Of a DNA stretch of 11,709 bases, positions 1 to 6,469 are shown in pieces (the first letter of the stretch is position 1; every line of letters starts with the position of its first letter). The stretch is from Candidatus Atribacteria bacterium 4572_76. GTDB taxonomy: Bacteria; Atribacterota; Phoenicimicrobiia; Phoenicimicrobiales; Phoenicimicrobiaceae. The DNA lies in NCBI GenBank assembly GCA_002084865.1, contig NBMG01000092.1, forward strand, positions 1 through 11,709, read 5' to 3'. The position numbers and the translations under genes were made by a program. The notes under the pieces were generated by a model. That model did no database searches and was not told the DNA's origin. It saw only the letters and a list, made by a program, of their open reading frames with translations.

Positions 1-344
1 CTGATATTTTCCTCGTAAATCTGTTTGGAGGCATCTATCATAATATTGGTATATCCTGCATCGGCACAGGTACGGCAAAAATCAACATCTGTGCAGTGGT
101 CCAGATGCAAACAGATGGGAATGGGAGCAGATTCAGCTAAAGTCCGGTATACAGCAACCAATACTTTTGGCTTTAAAAATTTAGAGGGCGCTACCGAAAC
201 TTGTATTATTAATGGGGCTTTTTTTTCTACAGCTGCCTCGACTACCGCTTCCATCTGAATGATATTGGTAATATTAAAGGCACCAACAGAATATTTTTCT
301 TTAGTTGCTTTTAAAAGCATATTTTTGGCATTTACAATAGTCAT
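1..344 (-). CDS. Class II ketose-bisphosphate aldolase (fructose- or tagatose-bisphosphate type), 5' part only
   Basis: The first 114 codons can be read from ATG at 344; the rest lies beyond the left edge. The protein opens with MTIVNAKNMLLKA and then has YSVGAFNI (residues 18-25), the usual N-terminal strand of the Fba/GatY/KbaY family. Residues 79-83 read LHLDH, the family motif that holds the catalytic aspartate (D82) and a zinc-ligand histidine (H83). Next comes GYTNIMIDAS (97-106) followed by EEN, matching the conserved substrate-binding stretch. These cytoplasmic zinc enzymes cleave ketose 1,6-bisphosphates to dihydroxyacetone phosphate and an aldehyde. A strong ribosome site (GGGAGGAG) lies 6 nt before the ATG. 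The GntR regulator gene ends 71 nt upstream on the same strand, so a sugar-catabolic unit under that regulator is likely. Which ketose is used cannot be told from this fragment. Confidence 0.9.
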   Translation of the reverse strand, partial: MTIVNAKNMLLKATKEKYSVGAFNITNIIQMEAVVEAAVEKKAPLIIQVSVAPSKFLKPKVLVAVYRTLAESAPIPICLHLDHCTDVDFCRTCADAGYTNIMIDASKQIYEENI

Positions 345-385
345 GTTTTCTCCTCCCGATAATGGTACTAATATTTTTTTCAAAT

Positions 386-419
386 ATAATTCGGTATTAT
401 TTTATTTATTTAATGTCAA
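386..419 (-). promoter_or_regulatory. Possible promoter and small inverted repeat before the aldolase gene
   Basis: A consensus -35 box TTGACA (419 to 414) overlaps the stop codon of the GntR gene and points toward the aldolase gene. No good -10 box is found at 16-18 bp; TAATAC at 14 bp is the nearest candidate. A small perfect inverted repeat, ATAAT-5 nt-ATTAT (386-400), lies just downstream and could be an operator. All of this is AT-rich sequence where such matches arise easily. Confidence 0.3.
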
Positions 420-1180
420 CTGAATTTATCTTCTATTTTATACTGTCCGGTTTCCACCCTGAACAAGTAGCGGTCACCGCGATAAAAGGATTGAAGGACT
501 TCGATACAGATGTTTTGCGAGTCATAGGCCAAACTTTCTAAGAAAAGGCAGGGAGTATTCTTGCTGATTTTTAATACTCGGGCAATTTCTTTTGCCGGAT
601 TTATTGCGCGTAGAGTTTGAATAGAATGATTGAGGTCGGCAGTAAAACGTTTAGTCAAAATCTGGTACATGGAACCCTTTATTTCCATTTCGAGAAGATC
701 TCCAAAATCTCTAAAGGAATAGAATTGCCTTTCAAAGATCAGAGGGGTTTTATCTGCAATCCTTACCCGATCTACTTGTACCACATAATCTTTAGGGTTA
801 ACGTCCAGCTTTTTAGCCAGCTCCTCTCCGGCTCTGATCTTCCTTTTTAAAATAACTTTGTCATCCAGTTCTACATTGACAAGGTTAAAGTCGTCAACAA
901 AACTTACCATTCTACCAAACTTGTGGATTGGTAACAAGGAGGTCTTCCTTTTAACAAAAGTCCCTACCCCTTTCTGCTTCTCCACAAATCCTTTTTGCAC
1001 AAGCAATGAAATAGCTTGACGAATAGTGTTTCGATTAAGCTGAAATTTCTGAGCCAGTTCACCCTCGGAGGGAAGCTTAGTATTAATCTGATACCTTTCC
1101 TCTTTAATCATACTCTCAAGCCAATCGGCAACCTGAACATAAAGAGGTAGCGGACTAGTCTTATCAATAATATTCTGCAT
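416..1180 (-). CDS. GntR/HutC-family transcriptional regulator with UTRA effector domain
   Basis: The 254-residue protein has the standard size for this family. Residues 8-77 form the GntR winged helix: LPLYVQVADWL at the start, then LPSEGELAQKF (36-46), the recognition region NRNTIRQAISLL (49-60) and the wing GVGTFV (71-76). From about residue 95 to 245 follows a UTRA-type ligand-binding domain, with VDRVRIADKTPLIFERQF (136-153) as the typical core strands. HutC-type members bind a small metabolite, often a phosphorylated sugar, and release DNA. The ATG at 1180 is preceded by GAGAGGTG. The next gene downstream is a ketose-bisphosphate aldolase, so control of sugar catabolism is a reasonable inference; the effector cannot be named. 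Its promoter is flanked by a direct repeat that suggests autoregulation. Confidence 0.93.
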   Translation of the reverse strand: MQNIIDKTSPLPLYVQVADWLESMIKEERYQINTKLPSEGELAQKFQLNRNTIRQAISLLVQKGFVEKQKGVGTFVKRKTSLLPIHKFGRMVSFVDDFNLVNVELDDKVILKRKIRAGEELAKKLDVNPKDYVVQVDRVRIADKTPLIFERQFYSFRDFGDLLEMEIKGSMYQILTKRFTADLNHSIQTLRAINPAKEIARVLKISKNTPCLFLESLAYDSQNICIEVLQSFYRGDRYLFRVETGQYKIEDKFS

Positions 1181-1194
1181 TGCTATACACCTCT

Positions 1195-1226
1195 CTACCT
1201 ATCTACTTGTCTACCTATCTATTTAC
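1195..1226. promoter_or_regulatory. Tandem 16-bp direct repeat, candidate operator of the GntR-family gene
   Basis: Two adjacent 16-bp units, CTACCTATCTACTTGT and CTACCTATCTATTTAC, match at 13 of 16 positions and share an identical 11-bp core. They cover the region from just downstream of the -10 box to 14 bp before the gntR start codon, including the likely transcription start. A repressor bound here would block its own transcription. Against this, the sequence is simple (CTAT-rich), and GntR-family operators are usually palindromic rather than direct repeats. Confidence 0.45.
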
Positions 1227-1228
1227 AG

Positions 1229-1255
1229 ATTATAACAAAATTTCTCTTTTGTCAA
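1229..1255 (-). promoter_or_regulatory. Sigma-70-type promoter of the GntR-family gene
   Basis: On the minus strand there is a perfect -35 box TTGACA (1255 to 1250) and a perfect -10 box TATAAT (1234 to 1229). The spacer is 15 bp, shorter than the usual 16-18. The predicted transcription start is near 1222, inside the tandem repeat, giving a leader of about 40 nt before the ATG at 1180. Confidence 0.65.
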
Positions 1256-1266
1256 ATGGAAAAATA

Positions 1267-1297
1267 TAGCGTAGAGCGTACAGCGTGTAGCGTATAG
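1267..1297. repeat. Heptamer tandem repeat (NAGCGTR units)
   Basis: Four 7-bp units follow one another exactly in phase: TAGCGTA, GAGCGTA, CAGCGTG, TAGCGTA, then TAG. A related GCGTAT array sits at 8785-8833. The rest of the spacer (1298-1432) shows no gene or structure that I can identify. Confidence 0.7.
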
Positions 1298-1432
1298 TTA
1301 TGGAAGAAGAAAGAAGACAAAAAATTTCTAACTACCCCACTAAAGTTTACACTAACTTGAATAGAAGAAGTAGGTGACTTGTTTGGAGAAGTTATTTTAC
1401 CTTCCTTTAAAAGAGTAAGCGGAGATTTATTT

Positions 1433-1822
1433 TTAAGTGGTATAAGGAACCGTTCTCTGCACCTCTATCACTACTTTTGGGATTTCAAAATCCTCCCCAT
1501 TTAATTTTAAAATACATTTTAAAACTACGCCATGAGGACCTACTTCCATATAACATTCTTTTCCTACTAATTCTAATGATTTTAGTAAATCCAGATCATA
1601 TCCTTCTTTTCCTTCACCTGCTAATTGAAATCTTGCGTTCACTATTTTTCCTGCAAACCCTTCATCAGCTTGTATTTCAACTATGTTTTCATATTTAAGA
1701 TATTTTTCACTTAAAATCGTTCCGGTAAATTCTGTATTGGATATCCAATTATAACAGCCGGTTAAAAGCAAAAGCAGAAAAAATAATATAATTAAAATTA
1801 AAGAAACTCTTTTATACTTCAG
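1433..1822 (-). CDS. Small predicted lipoprotein of unknown function, start codon uncertain
   Basis: If read from CTG at 1822 the protein has 129 residues. It begins with a lipoprotein signal peptide: KYKR positive region, a hydrophobic run from about residue 6 to 20, and a lipobox LLTGC with the lipidated cysteine at residue 23. The mature part is short, partly beta-rich, and I do not recognise it. No ATG, GTG or TTG lies in frame ahead of the signal peptide; a TTG inside it (1771) would remove most of it. An ATG at 1827 is ideally spaced (5 nt) from a ribosome site, GGAAGG, but is one frame off; one extra A after ATGAA would restore M-K-L-K-Y-K-R. So the gene either starts at CTG or has a 1-nt deletion. 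The last codons (VQRTVPYTT) overlap a decayed repeat copy. It lies 55 bp after the pmbA stop and may be transcribed from the same operon. Confidence 0.6.
   Translation of the reverse strand: MKYKRVSLILIILFFLLLLLTGCYNWISNTEFTGTILSEKYLKYENIVEIQADEGFAGKIVNARFQLAGEGKEGYDLDLLKSLELVGKECYMEVGPHGVVLKCILKLNGEDFEIPKVVIEVQRTVPYTT
1444..1459. repeat. Degenerate copy of the GGGGACGG-type repeat core
   Basis: AAGGAACCGTTCTCTG matches the core at 1851-1866 (AGGGGACGGTTCTCTG) at 13 of 16 positions but lacks the long palindromic arms. It lies inside the last codons of the lipoprotein gene, so the tail of that protein probably derives from the repeat. Confidence 0.45.
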
Positions 1823-1842
1823 TTCATAAACACCTTCCTTTT

Positions 1843-1873
1843 ACAGGAACAGGGGACGGTTCTCTGTTCCTGT
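1843..1873. repeat. REP-like palindrome, 10-bp stem with GGGACGGTTCT loop
   Basis: ACAGGAACAG and CTGTTCCTGT form a perfect 10-bp stem around an 11-nt loop, GGGACGGTTCT. It starts 5 bp after the pmbA stop codon. On the coding (minus) strand the hairpin is followed by TAAAAGG, not a T run, so it is not a standard intrinsic terminator for pmbA. The T run lies on the plus side, where no gene ends. The same stem and loop lengths recur at 11646-11676, which favours a dispersed element. Confidence 0.7.
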
Positions 1874-1877
1874 TTTT

Positions 1878-3218
1878 CTAGAAGCTTGTTTTACTGGAAA
1901 AAGTGAAATTGTTGGTTCTGAGATAGGGGACAACTGTTGGGCCGACAAATCCTTCCTTTGTCTGTCTCTCTTTGGATATCATATCAACCGCTTTTAACAT
2001 ATCTACTACACTGGTATTGAATCTCATATTTTTAATTGCCCTTCCCATCTTTCCATCTTCTATTAAGAAAGTTCCGTCTCTGGTCATCCCGGTTAACTGA
2101 ATACTCATGGGATTGAGTATATTGACATAGTGGAATCGGGAAATATAGATACCTTTTTTAGTACCATAGATCATTTCATCAATAGTGTTATCTCCTTCTT
2201 TCATCGTCAGATTAAAAGGGAGGGCTCCGAAAGAAGCAGATTCCGGTGATAAACTATTCCCGGTACATTTTCTATTGTATTTTAAGGCGGTAAGATGGTC
2301 GTATACTCCGTCTTTAACTACCCCATCTTTAATGAGGTCTATCTTTTCCCGGGGATATCCCAACAAATCAAAAGGTAAGGGCATGGTAAGTTTATCAAAA
2401 GGATCATCGGCAACTGTTATAGTATCCGGAAAAATCTTCTTGCCTTGATTATTACAGACGAAACTTTTGCCCTCCATAATCATTTTGCCATTAAAGGCAG
2501 TATAGCCGGCATAGTTTAAGATTTCTGCAACCGCTTCCGGAGAAAGAATAACCGTATAGACCCCCGGGTTAATCTCTATCTGTTCTACATTTTTTAAAGC
2601 AGTCTCCAATAATTCATCGGTGATTTTATTTATGTTAAAATTATTAATATCACTGTCTATAAATGAGGCATGGGCAGTAGAATTATCCCGAGTAATGACA
2701 CAATTGAAATCTACCTTAGTCCCCCGATCAAAGGCAAAGACTCCTTCTGAATTAGCCACCAGGAGGGTAGATTCTTCTGTTGTAAAAGCTCCTGCAGCTT
2801 CATACCCTTTTTTATTTACTTCCTTTATTAATTGACTTACCAATTGGGCTCGGTTTAAAGGGGTAAAGCTGGCCGTATCTTTAGAGTATTTGCTTTTTAT
2901 TTTGTACGACTGGGGCTTTAATAATTGATAATGATAATCTAATTTAGGGGTAATCTTGGTTACTTCAATTGCCTTTTCTATATTTTTTGATATGATAGAC
3001 TCATCAATGTTGTTCATACGTACCGTACCGATTTTGTTTTCGTTTATTATCTTTACGGTTAAATTTAGATTAGTTTCTGCCACATTTTGGTGGATGTAAG
3101 ATTCTGCAAATCTGGTAAGCTCACTTCTCCCTCCCGAGGCAATTATTTCAAAATCGTAATTTTTAAGAATATTTTTAACCTTATTGACAAGTTCTTTCCC
3201 TGAATTTATATCATTCAT
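1878..3218 (-). CDS. pmbA: TldE/PmbA, non-catalytic partner of the TldD metallopeptidase
   Basis: The start is ATG at 3218, whose ATGA overlaps the tldD stop codon; this gives 446 residues, normal for the family. An upstream extension in the same frame exists but only lies within tldD. Family features are the N-terminal ASGGRSELTRFAES segment, the central ANSEGV and RDNSTAHAS stretches, GVYTVILSPEAVAEIL, LPFDLLGYPREK, and the C-terminal STTP-like region ending in NNFTFSSKTSF. The zinc motif HExxxH found in TldD is absent, as expected: in E. coli TldE contributes to the heterodimer without binding metal. The E. coli pair processes the microcin B17 precursor and degrades unfolded peptides such as CcdA. 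Here it most likely acts in the cytoplasm on peptides, in step with the transporter encoded upstream. It is the last gene of the overlapping run. Confidence 0.92.
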   Translation of the reverse strand: MNDINSGKELVNKVKNILKNYDFEIIASGGRSELTRFAESYIHQNVAETNLNLTVKIINENKIGTVRMNNIDESIISKNIEKAIEVTKITPKLDYHYQLLKPQSYKIKSKYSKDTASFTPLNRAQLVSQLIKEVNKKGYEAAGAFTTEESTLLVANSEGVFAFDRGTKVDFNCVITRDNSTAHASFIDSDINNFNINKITDELLETALKNVEQIEINPGVYTVILSPEAVAEILNYAGYTAFNGKMIMEGKSFVCNNQGKKIFPDTITVADDPFDKLTMPLPFDLLGYPREKIDLIKDGVVKDGVYDHLTALKYNRKCTGNSLSPESASFGALPFNLTMKEGDNTIDEMIYGTKKGIYISRFHYVNILNPMSIQLTGMTRDGTFLIEDGKMGRAIKNMRFNTSVVDMLKAVDMISKERQTKEGFVGPTVVPYLRTNNFTFSSKTSF

Positions 3219-4651
3219 TTGGAAGCACCTACCTTTACCTTTCTGAATCTCGCAGGGGATGTACCGTGTGCCACATGCATCGCTTGACCCGGCTGTCCTT
3301 TGCCACAATTCGGTACTCCCCAGATATGCCAATATTTTTCAGAGCTTATCCCATCACAGGATTTCCAAAATTCCGGAGTTATACCTTGATAGACTGCGTT
3401 TTTATAAATTTTTCCTAATTTCCCATTTTTTATCTCCCGGGCAATTTCAGTACCAAATTGGAAGTTTATCCTTTTATCATCTATACTCCAGCTCTTATTA
3501 TAATCTAAATATAAACCTTCCTTTATATCTCCTATAAGCTCATCCAATTCCAAATTCCCCGGAAGTAAATTGATATTGGTCATCCTAACCAGAGGAATTC
3601 TGTTCCAATTTTCCGCCCGGCCGGCACCATTGCTCGGTAGTCCCAATTTAAAAGCATCTTCTCTGGACATTAAATACCCCACAAATTTTCCTTTATTTAC
3701 CAGAAAACTTTTGGAGGCAGGGACCCCTTCATCATCATAACCGAAAGTTCCTAGTCCTCCCGGAACGGTTGCATCAGCTACGATAATCACTTCCGGGCTT
3801 CCGTAGGTAAAGTTATTTAATTTATCCAGGGTTAAAAAACTCCCTCCGGCATAGCTAATCTCTTTTCCCAATACCCTATCTAATTCTACCGGATGCCCGC
3901 AGGATTCATGGACCTGAAGCGCAAGTTGAGACCCTCCCAAAACAATATCGGTTATCCCGGTAGGGGCAGGAGGGGCAGCTAATAACTGATTAGCCTCCTC
4001 AGCTATTCTTCCAGCGTTTTCTAATAAATTCATCTCTTCGATAAATTCATATCCTCGCGTTGCGTAGTCTCCTCCAAAACTGGAAGGATAAGAGCGTTTT
4101 TGAAAATCACCTTCCCCGATAGCATAAGCGGCAATTCCACCACCTGATTCAAATATAGTCTGCTCGATTACAGAACCTTCGGTAGATACAAATATTTTAT
4201 AAGTCTTGTAAAAACTGAATGAACCTTCGCTTTTCTTTACTTTGTCTTTTAGCATCATCCTGGTAGCTTTTACCAAAAGGTCTATCTTTTCTGCAGGGCT
4301 AACCTGGAAGGGATTTTTATTTATCGGAGTAATGTAAGTGTCGATATGTCTATCTTCGTGAGCAAGCCTAACATCCTCTTTTTTGGTAAGGGCAGAGGCT
4401 CGGGCAATATCCAAAGCCTTAGCAGCTGTTTCCTGTAAAGATGCTTTGTCCAAATTATTAGAAGCAGCAAAACCCCAGGCACCATCTGTTAATACTCGTA
4501 TCCCTATCCCTCTATCAGTTGAGACATTATAAGAAGAGAGTATACCATTTTCTACATCGATGTTCTCCTTTTCAGTTTGGACAAATCTCAAATCAGCATA
4601 GCTTACTTTTGGTTCTAACCAATCTAAAATATTTTTTAATTTATCTTTCAT
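3215..4651 (-). CDS. tldD: TldD zinc metallopeptidase subunit
   Basis: Read from ATG at 4651, the protein has 478 residues. The zinc-binding HESCGH motif is at 248-253 (HExxxH), followed by PVELDRVLG, and a later cysteine at 449 (VPNCGKGQP) sits where E. coli TldD has its third zinc ligand. Other family marks are GIGIRVLTDGAWGFA (48-62), FGYDDEGVPA (303-312) and the C-terminal PARFRKVKVG. The catalytic residues are therefore intact. TldD works as a heterodimer with TldE, encoded immediately downstream with a 4-bp ATGA overlap. The upstream ATPase gene stops one base before this ATG (TGA-G-ATG). The ribosome site GGAAGGAG lies inside that gene's last codons, about 11 nt from the ATG; a longer frame reaching 4711 lies only inside the ATPase gene. 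Location in the operon suggests hydrolysis of imported peptides. Confidence 0.93.
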   Translation of the reverse strand: MKDKLKNILDWLEPKVSYADLRFVQTEKENIDVENGILSSYNVSTDRGIGIRVLTDGAWGFAASNNLDKASLQETAAKALDIARASALTKKEDVRLAHEDRHIDTYITPINKNPFQVSPAEKIDLLVKATRMMLKDKVKKSEGSFSFYKTYKIFVSTEGSVIEQTIFESGGGIAAYAIGEGDFQKRSYPSSFGGDYATRGYEFIEEMNLLENAGRIAEEANQLLAAPPAPTGITDIVLGGSQLALQVHESCGHPVELDRVLGKEISYAGGSFLTLDKLNNFTYGSPEVIIVADATVPGGLGTFGYDDEGVPASKSFLVNKGKFVGYLMSREDAFKLGLPSNGAGRAENWNRIPLVRMTNINLLPGNLELDELIGDIKEGLYLDYNKSWSIDDKRINFQFGTEIAREIKNGKLGKIYKNAVYQGITPEFWKSCDGISSEKYWHIWGVPNCGKGQPGQAMHVAHGTSPARFRKVKVGASK

Positions 4652-4652
4652 C

Positions 4653-5495
4653 TCATAAATAACTCCTTCCTGTATTAGATTTCCCGGAAACAGGTTCACA
4701 AACAGCCGCAATTAAAGCTTTAGTATAAGGATGAAGTGCATTATCGATAACTTCATCCGCACTAGCCAATTCTACAATCTTTCCTAAGTACATAACCGCG
4801 ATTCGGTCGGTAAAATAGCGAGCGGTAGAAAGATCATGAGTGATATATAAATAGGTTAAACCTAATTCTCTTTGCACCGTCTTCATCATATGAAGTATTT
4901 CTGCCCTTGTAGACAGATCGATCATAGAAACCGGCTCATCAGCCACAATCATACTCGGGGACAAGACCAGAGTTCGGGCAGTAGCTACCCTTTGACGTTG
5001 TCCCCCGCTTAACATATGAGGAAAACGTCCCATAAATTCCTCAGGAGGAATAAGCCTCACTTCCTCAAGGGAGCGACGAACAATCTTTTCCCGTTCTGCT
5101 CTGGTTTCACCCACCTGATGGATAATCAATGGTTCTTCAAGGACATCCTGGGCTCGAAATCTCGGATTCATAGAGGCATAAGGGTCCTGGAAGACCATCT
5201 GAACATTCCTGCGGTATTCTTTAAGTTTATTAGCTTCAAGATGGGTTACATCTTTCCCTTTAAACATTATCTTTCCATCGGTGGGTTCTAAAAGCTTCAT
5301 TAGTAATTTTCCGGTAGTGGTCTTCCCACATCCTGATTCCCCTACCAATCCGAAAATTTCTCCTTGATTTATATCAAAAGTAATTCCGTCAACAGCCTTC
5401 ACCCAGATTTGTTCCCCCTTTAAGAGCTGGGCAATAGTTCTTCTTACCGGAAACCACTCTTTAAGATTTTCAATTTTCAGGATAGGTTCACTCAT
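4653..5495 (-). CDS. Oligopeptide/dipeptide-type ABC transporter ATPase (DppF/OppF-like), short C-terminus
   Basis: The 280-residue protein has all motifs of an active nucleotide-binding domain: Walker A GESGCGKTT (52-60), Q-loop VFQDPYASMNP (Q103), signature LSGGQRQR (162-169), Walker B MIVADEP (182-188) followed by VSMIDLS, and switch histidine H220 (ITHD). It pairs with the DppD-like ATPase encoded just upstream, with an 8-bp overlap; its ribosome site is GGAGG, 7 nt before the ATG. The protein stops soon after HPYTKALIAAV (255-265). Most relatives continue for roughly 40-60 residues with a C-rich CxFHPRC segment, which is absent here. Its last codons carry the ribosome site of tldD, so the short form may be natural, but a deletion cannot be excluded given the damage upstream in the same operon. 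Confidence 0.93.
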   Translation of the reverse strand: MSEPILKIENLKEWFPVRRTIAQLLKGEQIWVKAVDGITFDINQGEIFGLVGESGCGKTTTGKLLMKLLEPTDGKIMFKGKDVTHLEANKLKEYRRNVQMVFQDPYASMNPRFRAQDVLEEPLIIHQVGETRAEREKIVRRSLEEVRLIPPEEFMGRFPHMLSGGQRQRVATARTLVLSPSMIVADEPVSMIDLSTRAEILHMMKTVQRELGLTYLYITHDLSTARYFTDRIAVMYLGKIVELASADEVIDNALHPYTKALIAAVCEPVSGKSNTGRSYL

Positions 5496-6468
5496 GATGA
5501 TTCCTCCAACAAGCTATCCAGTGTTCGGGCTCTACTTTAATTAAAGGAGGTTCATCTTTTTTACATCTTTCCATTACCTCTGAACAACGTGGATGAAATC
5601 TGCACCCCGAAGGAGGATCAACCAGATCAGGAGGGGTACCGGGTATAAAAGAAAGTTCCTCTACTTTCTCGTGAAGTCGGGGAGTAGCTTTAAGTAGCTT
5701 TTTGGTATAAGGGTGAATTGGCCCTCCTTTACCGTAGATCTGCTCATTTGTTCCAATTTCTGCCAACTTACCGGCATACATTACTAATAGGCGGTCGGCA
5801 ACTTCTGCTTCCGTAGCCAGGTCATGGGTAATAAAGATCACCGATAAACCTAATTTTTTCTTTAATCTCTTTATAAGGTTTATAATCTGTGCCTGAACTA
5901 CTACATCCAAAGCAGTGGTAGGTTCATCACAGATAACAATTTTTGGTTCTAAGAAGAGAGCAGTAGCAATAACTACCCGCTGTTTCATTCCTCCGGACAG
6001 TTCATGAGGATATCTGCGAATTATCTCCTCGGGAAGGCCTACTAAATTCAAATAATTTATTATTATATTTTTTGCTTTGAAATACTCCATCTGCTTGTGT
6101 TCTTGAATAGTTTCCATCATCTGTTTTTCAATAGTATACACCGGGGTAAGACAATTCATCGCCCCTTGAAATACCATAGAAGCCTTTCCCCATCTAACTT
6201 TTTTTCTCATTTCATCCTCAGATAGTGGCACAATATCTTTCCCGCCTATCAAAATCCTGCCACCGGTAATTTCCCCGGGCGTTGGCACCATTTTCATCAA
6301 CCCTAAGACGGTAGTTGTTTTACCACATCCTGATTCTCCTACCAGACCAAGGGTTTCTCCTTTTTTTAAAGTAAATGAAATATCATCAACCGCATAGACT
6401 GTCCCTTTACGGGTAAAAAAATTAATCTTTAAGTTTTCTACTTTTAGAACATTATCTGTATCTGTCAT
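5488..6468 (-). CDS. Oligopeptide/dipeptide-type ABC transporter ATPase (DppD/OppD-like)
   Basis: Full-length at 326 residues. Walker A is GESGCGKTT (44-52), Q-loop MVFQGAMNCLTPV (Q101), signature LSGGM (157-161), Walker B IVICDEP (177-183) and switch H215. The GAMN form of the Q-loop is one I associate with archaeal and Thermotogales members. After HPYTKKLL the C-terminal domain has four cysteines at 289, 295, 302 and 320 (C-x5-C-x6-C-x17-C, starting CRFHPRC). Cysteines of this region bind a 4Fe-4S cluster in a DppD structure known to me from memory. The protein powers uptake as a dimer with the DppF-like subunit on the cytoplasmic side of the two permeases. The ATG lies one base after the stop of the upstream permease (TGA-A-ATG), preceded by GAGGTGA. 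Confidence 0.95.
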   Translation of the reverse strand: MTDTDNVLKVENLKINFFTRKGTVYAVDDISFTLKKGETLGLVGESGCGKTTTVLGLMKMVPTPGEITGGRILIGGKDIVPLSEDEMRKKVRWGKASMVFQGAMNCLTPVYTIEKQMMETIQEHKQMEYFKAKNIIINYLNLVGLPEEIIRRYPHELSGGMKQRVVIATALFLEPKIVICDEPTTALDVVVQAQIINLIKRLKKKLGLSVIFITHDLATEAEVADRLLVMYAGKLAEIGTNEQIYGKGGPIHPYTKKLLKATPRLHEKVEELSFIPGTPPDLVDPPSGCRFHPRCSEVMERCKKDEPPLIKVEPEHWIACWRNHHE

Positions 6469-6469
6469 T

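Noticed and set aside
1300..1377. Plus-strand 25-codon ORF starting ATGGAAGAAGAAAG
   Set aside because: It is very short, has no Shine-Dalgarno, is highly charged with simple codons, and lies directly beside a tandem repeat; nothing supports translation.
1310..1432. Spacer stretch with TAAAGTTTACACTAACTT, thought of as an insertion-sequence end
   Set aside because: I found no matching inverted end, target duplication or transposase fragment in the window.
1843..1877. Palindrome followed by TTTTT read as an intrinsic terminator on the plus strand
   Set aside because: No plus-strand gene ends there, and on the strand that carries pmbA the hairpin has no T tract after it.
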